From the NCBI RefSeq assembly GCF_036311985.1, contig NZ_JAZDCJ010000068.1: a stretch of 23,846 nt of DNA; one strand, given 5' to 3'. Source of the stretch: JAZDCJ01 sp036311985. Its GTDB lineage: Bacteria; Actinomycetota; Actinomycetes; Actinomycetales; Micrococcaceae. Of the stretch, positions 16,717-23,846 are shown one piece after another (the first letter of the stretch is position 1; each line of letters opens with the position of its first letter). Under the pieces are notes generated by a model. That model had not been told where the DNA came from. It ran no database searches and was given only the letters and a program-made list of their open reading frames with translations. A program made the position numbers and the translations under genes.

Positions 16717-18519
16717 ATGAAAAGCCTCGTCTTCCGGGCGGCATCTGCCCTGGCCGCAGCACTGCTGATGACATCATGCAGCGCGCCTTCCCCTGTGCCG
16801 AGCACTGCCGGGGAAGCAGACGGCACCGGCCCCGGCACTTCCGCCTCTCGCACGCCCGCCGCCCCGTCGTCGGGTGCCACCAGCCCGACGACGGAATCCG
16901 AGCCGGGACAGCAACTCCAGCAGCACGCCGTGGCCGCGGCCCATCCGGAGGCCGTCGAGGCTGGGATGGACATCCTGGCCCAGGGTGGCAATGCCGCCGA
17001 CGCAGCTGTGGCCACGGCCTTCGCCGTGGCCGTGGTGGAGCCCTATGCCTCCGGGATCGGCGGCGGGGGCTCGGCGATTCTGGCCGGCCCCGGCCGCGAA
17101 CCGGTCAGCTACGACTATCGCGAAGTGGTGGCCCAAGACGGCAGGATCCCGGACTCCGGCACGGGTGTCCCCGGCTTCGTGGCGGGACTCGCCGAGCTCC
17201 ACGCCGAGCACGGCGACCTGGACTGGCAGGAAATACTGGAGCCAGCCATCGGCCTGGCGGGCGATGGCTTCCCCGTCTCGGAGTTCCTGGCCCAGCGGTT
17301 GCGCTCCGACTTCGGCCCCGCTTCCATTGAGGAGCTCAACCATTACCACGACGCTTCCGGCGATCCGCTAGCCGCCGGCGATCCGCTAGCCGCCGGCGAC
17401 CGGCTGGTCCAGCGGGATCTGGCCCAGACTATGACCACTTTGGCCCAGGAGGGACCGGAGGCCTTCTATACCGGCAGCCTGGCCGAGGAGCTGACCTCGG
17501 TGGACGGCCTGGACGCCGATTCCCTGGCCGCCTATGAGTCGGAGCAGGTCGTGCCGGTCGGCGGTGCCTTCGGGGATTACGAGGTCCTCTCGGCCGCCCC
17601 TCCGCTGCCCGGTGCGGCCTTGGTCCAGCAGTTGCAGCTCGCCGAGGCCTTGGGCATCGACGGCCACGAGCCCGGTAGTCCCGGATACGTAGACCGGCTC
17701 TCCGAGGCATGGATCGCTGCCGAGGGTTCGGTGAAGCACCTGATCGGCGACCCGGACTTCGTGGACGTCCCCGTTGATCGGCTCACGGATCCCGAAGCCA
17801 ACGCCCGGATCGCCGAGCAGGTGAATCTGCTGGCGGGTGGATCCGACGCCGGTGCCTCCACGGGGCCGGACGCCCGCGAGGGCGTCGTGCCCGGCGCCGG
17901 GGACGGACTGGTGCAGGCCGGGGGTCAGCCCGTGACGGCAGGGAACACGACGCACCTGACTGTGGTGGACCAGGACGGTTTCATGGTGTCGATGACCAAC
18001 ACGCTCACGAGTTTCTGGGGCGGCAACGAGTCGGAGTACGTGGGCGGGTTCTTCCTCAACAACCAGCTCTCCCGGTTCGCCACGGAGGAGTCGGAGGCCA
18101 ACCAGCCGGAGCCGGGGCGCAAGTCCGTGAGCTGGTCGGCCCCGAGCATGGTGCTCGACGACGAGGGCAGGCCGGTGCTCGGGCTGGGCAGCCCGGGAGG
18201 ACACCAGATCCCGAACATCCTCACCGGCGTGCTGGTGGCGTGGGGCCTGCAGGGCGCCACACTGCAGGAGGCCGTGGATGCACCCCGATTCCACCTGCAG
18301 GACGGCGTGCTGGCCGTGGAGGAGGAGCCCTCCCCTGAGCTGGCCGAACTGATCGCGGCACGGGACTGGGAACTGCAGCGCACCGAACGTGATCAGGCGA
18401 TCTTTGGTTCCGTGCAGGCCTTGGAGATCGACTACGAGACCGGTCAGATCACCGGTGCGAGGGACAACCGCCGGGAAGCGGACGTGGCCATCGCCGACTC
18501 CCGGACGGGAGCAGAATGA
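16717..18519 (+). CDS. ggt: Gamma-glutamyltransferase (GGT), exported lipoprotein
   Basis: The product is 600 aa from the ATG at 16717, which has GAAGGA 4 bp upstream; an in-frame GTG at 16705 lacks a ribosome site. A signal peptide ends in lipobox MTSC (Cys21), so the enzyme is anchored outside the membrane. The N-terminal nucleophile family motif GNTTHLTVVD places the self-cleavage and catalytic Thr at residue 411, leaving a 190-aa small subunit. Upstream family signatures include NAADAAVATAFA and the substrate-binding Arg of YDYREV; SPGGHQIPN is near the active site. GGT splits or transfers gamma-glutamyl groups from glutathione-like thiols. A tandem 18-bp duplication gives GDPLAAGDPLAAGD near residue 215. 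The downstream gene overlaps by 4 bp. Confidence 0.93.
   Translation: MKSLVFRAASALAAALLMTSCSAPSPVPSTAGEADGTGPGTSASRTPAAPSSGATSPTTESEPGQQLQQHAVAAAHPEAVEAGMDILAQGGNAADAAVATAFAVAVVEPYASGIGGGGSAILAGPGREPVSYDYREVVAQDGRIPDSGTGVPGFVAGLAELHAEHGDLDWQEILEPAIGLAGDGFPVSEFLAQRLRSDFGPASIEELNHYHDASGDPLAAGDPLAAGDRLVQRDLAQTMTTLAQEGPEAFYTGSLAEELTSVDGLDADSLAAYESEQVVPVGGAFGDYEVLSAAPPLPGAALVQQLQLAEALGIDGHEPGSPGYVDRLSEAWIAAEGSVKHLIGDPDFVDVPVDRLTDPEANARIAEQVNLLAGGSDAGASTGPDAREGVVPGAGDGLVQAGGQPVTAGNTTHLTVVDQDGFMVSMTNTLTSFWGGNESEYVGGFFLNNQLSRFATEESEANQPEPGRKSVSWSAPSMVLDDEGRPVLGLGSPGGHQIPNILTGVLVAWGLQGATLQEAVDAPRFHLQDGVLAVEEEPSPELAELIAARDWELQRTERDQAIFGSVQALEIDYETGQITGARDNRREADVAIADSRTGAE
17359..17394 (+). repeat. Perfect 18-bp tandem duplication inside ggt
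   Basis: The unit GGCGATCCGCTAGCCGCC occurs twice head to tail (17359-17376 and 17377-17394), and a third diverged start follows. It adds six residues (GDPLAA) in frame in the large subunit. This looks like slippage during replication. Confidence 0.8.
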
Positions 18520-19727
18520 CAGCCATGGGCACTGTTCCCTTTTCCTTCGACCAGCCCGACGGTGAACGGCGGATCCCGCGTCCGTCCGACGGCGGCACCG
18601 GTCAACCGGGGCGTGACGACCACGGAGCCAGCGTGGGACGCGCCGGCGACGGACGGTCCGACGGCAGAGGGCAAGGTGGACGACTGGTCGGTCTGGACGT
18701 CGCCCGGTCGATGGCAATCATCGGGATGATCGCCGTCAACGTGGGCCCCCGGGGCGTCGACGGCATCCTGGGCACGCTGTACGACCTCCCCCTGGGGCGG
18801 GCCTCCCTGCTGTTCATGCTCTTGGCCGGGGTGGGGACATCCATCATGACCCGGTCCGTGCGCGCCCCCGGCAATGCGTCCATGCCGTGGCGTACCCTCC
18901 TGTGGCGGGCGGCGCTGCTGCTGGTCGGCGGCTTGGCCCTGCAGTTGGCCGGCCACGAGGCGAGTGTGATCCTGCCCTTGTATGGGCTCCTTTTCATCGC
19001 CTGTCTGCCATTGCTGAAGGCACCCGGCTGGTTGCTGGCCGCCCTGTCCGGCGCATCCCTGGTCCTCGGCCCGCTGGTCTGGCTGGCAGTGCGGAGGGAA
19101 TCTGACGCGTTCCAGGTCACGGAGCCGACCCTGCTGGACCCACCCGCTGAGATCCTGGGCGGCATCCTCTTCACGGGGTCTTACCCGCTGGTGGTGTGGG
19201 CGGCTCCCTTCCTGATAGGGATGCTGCTCGGACGGCTCGACTTGCGGAACCCGGCCCTGCACCGACGGCTGGTGTTGTGGGGTGCGGTGGCAGCCGTGGG
19301 CGCGTACCTGCTCTCGCAGCTCCTCATCCTGGTCCTGGGCGCGCCGGGCCGGACCGTGGGGCTGGACCGGCTCGTCTCGGCAACCGCCCATTCCCAGATG
19401 CCGTTGTGGCTGGTCTCCAGTTCCGGTGCCGCGCTGTTCGTGCTGGGCCTGTGCCTGATGGGGGAAAGGTTCGTGTCCCGGCACCTTTCCGTGTTGGCGG
19501 CCACCGGCCGGCTGTCCCTGACCGTCTACGTGGGACACCTAATGGCCCTGGCCGTCGTCGTCCGCCCCGGCCCGGACTCCCTGGCCGAAGGGATCCTGGT
19601 CACGGCGGTCCTGTGCACCGCGGCGGTCGCCTTCTCCTGGCTCTGGACCCGACGGTTCCAGACCGGCCCGTTGGAGATACTATTGCGCCTGCCGCCGCGG
19701 AAAACGACATCCGAACGGAACGGGTAA
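18516..19727 (+). CDS. DUF418-type polytopic membrane protein
   Basis: The product is 403 aa, starting at an ATG overlapping the ggt stop (ATGA), so the two are co-translated. A polar, Gly/Asp/Arg-rich N-terminus (about 1-55) precedes about ten hydrophobic segments. The family features are GLDVARSMAIIGMIAVN, like the DUF1624/heparan-acetyltransferase start, and the DUF418-type end LWTRRFQTGPLEILLR. Relatives such as YeiB are proposed acyl or small-molecule membrane proteins, but biochemical roles are unproven. Coupling to ggt suggests it acts on or exports a gamma-glutamyl/thiol-related compound; this is inference. Confidence 0.8.
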   Translation: MTAMGTVPFSFDQPDGERRIPRPSDGGTGQPGRDDHGASVGRAGDGRSDGRGQGGRLVGLDVARSMAIIGMIAVNVGPRGVDGILGTLYDLPLGRASLLFMLLAGVGTSIMTRSVRAPGNASMPWRTLLWRAALLLVGGLALQLAGHEASVILPLYGLLFIACLPLLKAPGWLLAALSGASLVLGPLVWLAVRRESDAFQVTEPTLLDPPAEILGGILFTGSYPLVVWAAPFLIGMLLGRLDLRNPALHRRLVLWGAVAAVGAYLLSQLLILVLGAPGRTVGLDRLVSATAHSQMPLWLVSSSGAALFVLGLCLMGERFVSRHLSVLAATGRLSLTVYVGHLMALAVVVRPGPDSLAEGILVTAVLCTAAVAFSWLWTRRFQTGPLEILLRLPPRKTTSERNG

Positions 19728-20004
19728 CAAGCACCGTCCACTGCCGATAAGCGTGCTCACGATCTCCCGTACCCAGCACTGCGCTGCGTAATCGGCATGA
19801 ACCGGATCCGACTGAAGCCTGATCACTCCATAGACGAACGCGGCCGTCAAGCCCAAGTCGTTTCACCTTCTTCCTGAGGTCAATGGTGTGCGTGCTGGCA
19901 ATCCACACTCGACGCTTTTGTGCGTGGGTGCCAACGGCACCCACGCTGCCGATCGCGAGCCGGATGGCGATTCCGGCTTGGTCCATTTTCTTTCCCGATC
20001 GCCC
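19728..20004. other. Intergenic region with an 11-bp hairpin before the copZ promoter
   Basis: No gene is supported in this stretch. GCGTGGGTGCC (19922-19932) and GGCACCCACGC (19936-19946) form a perfect 11-bp stem with loop AAC, terminator-like but without a T-run and 195 bp past the DUF418 stop. It may insulate the CsoR-controlled promoter that follows. GC content looks lower than in the flanking genes, suggesting a junction or decayed sequence. Confidence 0.45.
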
Positions 20005-20033
20005 TTGACAGGGATACCCCCTGCCGGTATGAA
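20005..20033 (+). promoter_or_regulatory. copZ-copA-csoR promoter with CsoR-type operator 1
   Basis: A consensus -35 TTGACA (20005-20010) and -10 TATGAA (20028-20033) are 17 bp apart. The palindrome ATACCCCCTGCCGGTAT (20014-20030) fills the spacer and overlaps the -10, as seen at the HMA-copB promoter. Bound CsoR would block RNA polymerase; Cu(I) would release it. The csoR gene is last in this operon, so control is autogenous. Confidence 0.75.
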
Positions 20034-20046
20034 TAGGACTGTACAT

Positions 20047-20063
20047 GTACCCCCCTGGGGTAT
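20047..20063 (+). promoter_or_regulatory. CsoR-type operator 2, downstream of the copZ promoter
   Basis: GTACCCCCCTGGGGTAT is a near-perfect palindrome whose centre is 33 bp (about three helical turns) from that of operator 1. It lies just after the predicted transcription start and 22 bp before the copZ ATG. Two operators on one helix face allow cooperative or roadblock repression. Confidence 0.65.
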
Positions 20064-20084
20064 GAAGTCCAATTGGGAGAGATC

Positions 20085-20297
20085 ATGAATACCACTGAAT
20101 TTCAGGTGACCGGAATGACCTGCGGGCATTGCGAGATGTCGGTGCGCGAAGAGGTGGAGGAGGTTCCCGGCGTCGAGTCGGTCGAGGTGAGCCACCAGGA
20201 CGGGACGCTCGTGGTCACCGGCGCCGAACCCGTCGATGAAACCGCGGTCATCTCTGCGGTGCAGGAGGCCGGCTACCAGGCGGTGCGGTCGGCGTGA
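20085..20297 (+). CDS. copZ: Copper chaperone CopZ-like HMA protein
   Basis: The product is 70 aa, a single HMA domain with the Cu(I) site GMTCGHC (Cys13 and Cys16) and the end AGYQAVRS. The ATG at 20085 has GGGAGAG in front; an in-frame upstream start at 20073 would put that site inside the gene. It binds Cu(I) in the cytosol and delivers it to CopA encoded downstream, and to CsoR. It lacks the extra N-terminal Cys cluster of the HMA protein at 10680. The next gene overlaps by 4 bp. Confidence 0.93.
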   Translation: MNTTEFQVTGMTCGHCEMSVREEVEEVPGVESVEVSHQDGTLVVTGAEPVDETAVISAVQEAGYQAVRSA

Positions 20298-20491
20298 ATG
20301 CTGCCGGACGGCTGGGGGCCTACGCCGCGGGGCTGGCGGTGGTCTTCGCCGGCTCCTTCGCGGCCGGCGGAGCCCTAGTGCCGTACGAAACGGTCTCAGC
20401 CTGGAAGCAGCAGGCCGAGGAGCTACGAATGGACCAGCACCCCGCCCCCGCCGAATCGCCTGAGCCAGCCGACACGGACGACGACCACTGA
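20294..20491 (+). CDS. 65-aa single-pass membrane protein between copZ and copA
   Basis: The product starts with GTG overlapping the copZ stop (GTGA). One membrane segment (about 7-28, GAYAAGLAVVFAGSFAAGGAL) is followed by VPYETVSAWKQQ and an acidic, His-ended tail (ADTDDDH). The N-terminus resembles the anchor of larger copper-operon membrane proteins in Arthrobacter relatives that carry a metal-binding outer domain; here only the anchor is present, so it may be a truncated or minimal form. Function is unknown. Translational coupling and conserved position suggest a role beside CopZ/CopA. Confidence 0.65.
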   Translation: MNAAGRLGAYAAGLAVVFAGSFAAGGALVPYETVSAWKQQAEELRMDQHPAPAESPEPADTDDDH

Positions 20492-20555
20492 CCCCGGCCG
20501 ATGATCAATGAGTGTGGCCGGAACCCCCGGCGATACCGGAAGAAGGATGAACCCC

Positions 20556-22877
20556 ATGTCTGCACCCCTGGCCGCGCCTCAGGCGGGCAGTACCGACGTC
20601 GAACTGGCGATCGGCGGGATGACCTGTGCCTCCTGCGCGAACCGGATCGAGCGCAAGCTCAACAAGCTCGAGGGCGTCACCGCCACGGTGAACTACGCCA
20701 CCGAGAAGGCCCGGATCAGCGCCCCGGCTGGCTACGACCCCCAGTCCCTGGTCGCCGAGGTTCAGAAGGCCGGCTACGCCGCCACACTGCCCGACACCGG
20801 CCGGCAGGACAAAGACGGGGAAGATGACCGTCCCGACGCCGAGCTGGTGTCCCTGCGGCACCGGCTGATCGGCGCCGCGGTGCTGGGCATCCCGGTCATC
20901 GCCATGGCGATGATCCCGGCCCTGCAGTTCTACTATTGGCAGTGGCTGTCACTCGCCCTGGCCGGACCAGTGATCGTCTGGGCCGGCTGGCCGTTCCACA
21001 AGGCCGCCTGGATGAACCTCCGTCAGGGCACCGCCACCATGGACACGCTGATCTCAATGGGCACCATCGCGGCGTTCCTGTGGTCTCTGTACGCCCTGTT
21101 CCTCGGCACCGCAGGGACCCCGGGGATGACCCACCCCTTCGAGCTGTCCGTGGCCCCCACCGACGGGGCCGGGAACATCTACCTCGAGGTCGCCGCCGGG
21201 GTGCTGCTGTTCATTCTGGCCGGCCGCTACTTCGAGAAGCGCTCCAAGCGCCAGGCCGGGGCCGCGTTGCGCGCGCTGCTGGACCTGGGCGCGAAGGACG
21301 TGGCCGTGCTACGCGACGGCGCCGAGGTCCGCATCCCCACCGACCAGTTGGCCGTGGGCGACGAGTTCGTGGTGCGTCCCGGGGAGAAGTTCGCCACCGA
21401 CGGAGTCGTGGTCACCGGCCGCAGCGCGGTGGACGCTTCGATGCTCACCGGCGAGTCCGTGCCCATCGAGGTCGCCGAGTCCGACCCGGTCACCGGGGCA
21501 ACCGTCAATACCGGCGGCCGCCTAGTGGTGCGCGCCACCCGCATCGGCTCCGACACACAGCTGGCCCAGATGGCCAGGCTGGTGGAGGACGCCCAGACCG
21601 GCAAGGCCGAGATCCAGCGGTTGGCCGACCGAATCTCCGGGGTGTTCGTGCCGATCGTGATCGCTATCGCGGTGGCCACCCTGGCTGCTTGGCTCGGCGC
21701 CGGGTTCCCGGCCGCCGCCGCGTTCACCGCCGCCGTCGCCGTGCTGATCATCGCCTGCCCCTGCGCCTTGGGCCTGGCCACCCCCACCGCCTTGCTGGTG
21801 GGCACCGGCCGCGGCGCCCAGATGGGCATCCTCATCAAGGGCCCGGAGGTGCTGGAGTCCACCCGCAAGGTGGACACGATCGTGCTGGACAAGACCGGCA
21901 CCGTCACCACCGGCACGATGACCCTGCAAGGTGTCCACCCTGCCGTCGGGACCGACGAGAACGAGTTGCTGCGTCTGGCCGGCGCCGTGGAGGACGCCTC
22001 CGAGCACCCGATCGCCCAGGCCATCGCCCGCGGCTCCACCGAACGCGTCGGTGCACTGCCGGTCCCGGAGGCCTTTGCCAACCACGAAGGCCGCGGCGTG
22101 CAGGGCGTGGTCGACGGACACCTGGTCATCGTCGGTCGCGAGACCATGCTGGCCGACTGGTCGCTGACCATGCCGGCGGACCTGGCCGACACGAAGGCCC
22201 GAGCCGAGTCCGCTGGCCAGACCGCCGTCGTTGTGGCCTGGGACGGGCAGGTCCGCGGTGTGCTGGTGGTGGCAGATGCCCTCAAGGACACCAGTGCCGA
22301 GGCCATCACCCTCTTCCGCAGCCTGGGTCTGAAACCGGTCCTGCTGACCGGTGACAACCAGGCCGTGGCCCAACAAGTCGCCGCCCAGGTGGGCATCGAG
22401 GAGGTCCTGGCCGAGGTGATGCCCCAGGACAAGGTCCGCATCATCACCGAGCTGCAGGAGCGCGGGCAGGTCGTGGCCATGGTCGGTGACGGCGTCAACG
22501 ACGCCGCGGCCCTGGCCCAAGCGGATCTGGGCCTGGCCATGGGCACCGGTACCGATGCGGCCATCGAAGCGGCGGACATCACCCTGGTCCGTGGGGACCT
22601 GCGCGCTGCCGCGGACGCGATCCGGTTGTCCCGCAAGACCCTGGGTACGATCAAGACCAACCTGTTCTGGGCCTTCGCCTACAACACCGCTGCGATTCCG
22701 CTGGCCGCCCTGGGCCTGCTGAACCCGATGCTCGCCGGGGCGGCCATGGCCTTCTCGTCCGTCTTCGTAGTCGGCAACAGCCTCCGGCTACGTGGTTTCA
22801 CCAGCAAGGCCGGCACCACCGTGCCGACCGCCAGTCCAGCGCCGGAACCCCAGCCGGCCCACACCCTAACCACCTGA
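20556..22877 (+). CDS. copA: Cu(I)-exporting P-type ATPase CopA (CPC class, P1B-1)
   Basis: The product is 773 aa from the ATG at 20556, which has AGAAGG 9 bp upstream; in-frame starts at 20508 and 20547 are less well placed. One N-terminal HMA domain holds GMTCASC (21-27). P-type landmarks are TGES (298-301), the membrane metal site CPC (401-403, IACPCALGLATP), the phosphorylated Asp445 in DKTGT, SEHP, and GDGVNDAAAL in place of the more usual NDAPAL. The end has AMAFSSVFVVGNSLRL, the final transmembrane Cu(I) site region. It pumps cytosolic Cu(I) outward using ATP, loaded by CopZ. It complements the CPH pump at 11064, giving the island two pump classes. Confidence 0.96.
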   Translation: MSAPLAAPQAGSTDVELAIGGMTCASCANRIERKLNKLEGVTATVNYATEKARISAPAGYDPQSLVAEVQKAGYAATLPDTGRQDKDGEDDRPDAELVSLRHRLIGAAVLGIPVIAMAMIPALQFYYWQWLSLALAGPVIVWAGWPFHKAAWMNLRQGTATMDTLISMGTIAAFLWSLYALFLGTAGTPGMTHPFELSVAPTDGAGNIYLEVAAGVLLFILAGRYFEKRSKRQAGAALRALLDLGAKDVAVLRDGAEVRIPTDQLAVGDEFVVRPGEKFATDGVVVTGRSAVDASMLTGESVPIEVAESDPVTGATVNTGGRLVVRATRIGSDTQLAQMARLVEDAQTGKAEIQRLADRISGVFVPIVIAIAVATLAAWLGAGFPAAAAFTAAVAVLIIACPCALGLATPTALLVGTGRGAQMGILIKGPEVLESTRKVDTIVLDKTGTVTTGTMTLQGVHPAVGTDENELLRLAGAVEDASEHPIAQAIARGSTERVGALPVPEAFANHEGRGVQGVVDGHLVIVGRETMLADWSLTMPADLADTKARAESAGQTAVVVAWDGQVRGVLVVADALKDTSAEAITLFRSLGLKPVLLTGDNQAVAQQVAAQVGIEEVLAEVMPQDKVRIITELQERGQVVAMVGDGVNDAAALAQADLGLAMGTGTDAAIEAADITLVRGDLRAAADAIRLSRKTLGTIKTNLFWAFAYNTAAIPLAALGLLNPMLAGAAMAFSSVFVVGNSLRLRGFTSKAGTTVPTASPAPEPQPAHTLTT

Positions 22878-22909
22878 AACGTATGACGCCTGACCGAGTG
22901 GAGACCACC

Positions 22910-23236
22910 ATGACCACCCCCGCCGAAGCGACCGAAGCCGCGCACCATGCCGGGCACCACGGATACATCTCCGACAAGGACCGGTACCTGGCCCGTCTCA
23001 AGCGCATCGAAGGACAGGCCCGCGGCATCCACCGCATGGTCGACGAGGAGGTCTACTGCATCGACATCCTCACCCAGATCAGCGCATTGACCTCTGCTGT
23101 GGAGAACGTCGCCCTCGGCCTGCTCAACGACCACCTTAAACACTGCGTCGTCAATGCCGCGCGGAACGGCGGGGTCGAAAGCGACGAGAAGATCGCCGAG
23201 GCCTCTGCCGCCATTGCCCGTCTCGTCAAGTCCTGA
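22910..23236 (+). CDS. csoR: Copper-sensing repressor CsoR
   Basis: The product is 108 aa from the ATG at 22910, preceded by GTGGAG; an upstream in-frame ATG at 22883 lacks a ribosome site. The all-helical CsoR/RcnR (DUF156) fold is shown by LARLKRIEGQARGIHRMV and the Cu(I) ligands Cys50, His75 and Cys79, with the 25- and 4-residue spacing of Mycobacterium tuberculosis CsoR. An N-terminal His-rich tip (HHAGHH) may add metal affinity. Copper binding releases it from TACCC/GGGTA palindromes, three of which lie in this window at the copZ and HMA-copB promoters. It is the last gene of the copZ operon and so regulates itself. Confidence 0.95.
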   Translation: MTTPAEATEAAHHAGHHGYISDKDRYLARLKRIEGQARGIHRMVDEEVYCIDILTQISALTSAVENVALGLLNDHLKHCVVNAARNGGVESDEKIAEASAAIARLVKS

Positions 23237-23599
23237 CCACACGCGAGGGGTCCAGAGCATAGTTAAATAGTGATCCGGTTCCGCCCAAGCAGTGCCAAGC
23301 CGGATATGCCCACTCGGTTAACTCCGGAGTTGACGACGATATGCCGTCAGATCGTGCTTCATTGTTCGATCTCCGAGACATTCGTAAGAGCGGGCGGGCC
23401 TCCCAAAAACGTCAGTACAAATGAGCGCGGTAGGCCGAAATCCGAGCCGTCAGTATTCGACTGCAGCAAATAGCGACCAAATCGGTCGTTGTTGGTAGTG
23501 GTCCGCCGCTGACGCCTTCGCTCGGAGGCGCTATACCTCGTCAGAGGCCTGCCCGAAACCGACACGGCGCGGAACTCTCCTAGCCCTGGTACTGCCCCT
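23237..23599. other. Gene-free, lower-GC junction between csoR and the right IS
   Basis: No supported gene is present. GC is visibly lower than in the operons and stops are frequent. A near-palindrome GTTAACTCC/GGAGTTGAC (23317-23334, 8 of 9 paired) is operator-like but unassigned. A 67-codon frame from 23270 has a faint helix-turn-helix look (LTPELTTICRQIV) and then dies out, possibly a decayed gene. The region probably represents old target DNA or IS-edge debris. Confidence 0.4.
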
Positions 23600-23627
23600 G
23601 GGTCTGTCAGATTAACGGTGGATCTGG
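23600..23627 (+). repeat. Terminal inverted repeat of the right IS256-family element (transposase 3' side)
   Basis: This 28-bp end begins GGGTCTGTCAGA and continues AACGGTG and ATCTGG, matching the left-element end (738-765) at 23 of 28 positions. It lies 12 bp beyond the transposase stop. The tip at 23600 is the right boundary of the copper island. Confidence 0.85.
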
Positions 23628-23639
23628 CCTGGCGCATTG

Positions 23640-23846
23640 TCAGTTGATTCGGCCTTCGAAGGTGATAGCGAAGGCGTTGAGCGCGGGCTTCCACCTCGTG
23701 ACCCACCGTGCCCGACCTTGCCCCGTCGGGTCAAGCGACCGGGTCACGAGATACAGGCATTTCAGCGCGGCAGCGTCGTTGGGGAAGTGCCCGCGGGCAC
23801 GGACGGCGCGCCGGTAGCGGGCGTTGAGCGACTCGATCGCGTTCGT
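23640..23846 (-). CDS. IS256-family transposase, C-terminal part, runs off the right edge
   Basis: The last 68 codons read on the minus strand from the window edge and end in TGA at 23640. The sequence TNAIESLNARYRRAVRARGH then FPNDAAALKCLYL is the well-conserved C-terminus of IS256/mutator transposases, after the catalytic Glu. Orientation equals that of the left-edge copy. The N-terminal and catalytic regions are outside the window, so intactness cannot be judged. Confidence 0.95.
   Translation of the reverse strand, partial: TNAIESLNARYRRAVRARGHFPNDAAALKCLYLVTRSLDPTGQGRARWVTRWKPALNAFAITFEGRIN

Noticed and set aside
21227..22660. 477-codon open frame antisense to copA
   Set aside because: Shadow frame rich in Ser/Thr/Ala/Arg opposite a fully motif-supported ATPase.
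23270..23473. 67-codon plus-strand frame with a weak helix-turn-helix look
   Set aside because: No ribosome site, abrupt loss of similarity after about 40 residues, and low-GC surroundings; at most a decayed remnant.

Overview
The window is high-GC DNA (roughly two thirds G+C by eye) with actinobacterial gene content: System II cytochrome c biogenesis (ResB/CcsB), CsoR, an NlpC/P60 wall hydrolase, many Tat- or Sec-type lipoproteins and GTG/TTG starts. A member of the Micrococcales (Micrococcus, Kocuria, Citricoccus or Arthrobacter-like) fits best, but genus cannot be read from this sequence.

The region is a copper-homeostasis island between two IS256-family elements that both point left. At the left edge (1-765) lie the N-terminal 237 codons of an IS256-family transposase and its terminal inverted repeat. 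At the right edge (23600-23846) lie the opposite terminal repeat and the last 68 codons of a similar transposase. The two visible tips match at 23 of 28 positions, so the 22.8 kb between them could move as a composite unit.

Block A (962-8618, minus strand) runs, in transcription order, from a Tat lipoprotein with Asp-box (BNR) repeats, through a small DUF6153-like membrane protein and a multicopper oxidase lipoprotein, to a full cytochrome c maturation set (CcdA, TlpA-like thioredoxin lipoprotein, ResB, CcsB). A 31-codon leader ORF ends directly at the ccdA start. Block B (8775-13963, plus strand) is a CopRS-like two-component system, then a metal-binding HMA protein, a CopB-type (CPH) P-type ATPase and a DUF305 lipoprotein. 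Block C (14137-15266, minus) holds a membrane DUF305 gene broken by a one-base slip in a C7 run and a cytosolic Csp3-type copper-storage protein with 18 cysteines. Block D (15651-19727, plus) holds an NlpC/P60 peptidase, a gamma-glutamyltransferase lipoprotein and a DUF418 membrane protein; its link to copper is unclear. Block E (20085-23236, plus) is a CsoR-controlled cytosolic copper operon: CopZ, a 65-aa membrane-anchored peptide, CopA (CPC) and CsoR.

Two regulatory circuits can be read in the DNA. Three 17-bp TACCC...GGGTA palindromes of CsoR-operator type lie at the promoters of the HMA/copB operon (one) and the copZ-copA-csoR operon (two, 33 bp apart). Two 11-bp-period TGAAGATT-type direct repeats, resembling the CopR box described in Corynebacterium glutamicum, lie in the divergent region between the Asp-box lipoprotein gene and copR, and upstream of the copper-storage gene. 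The likely division of labour is that CsoR senses cytosolic Cu(I) while CopRS senses copper outside the membrane and drives oxidase, storage and perhaps thiol/cytochrome maturation functions. The most unusual point is a whole System II cytochrome c maturation cassette travelling with copper resistance although no CXXCH cytochrome is encoded in the window.
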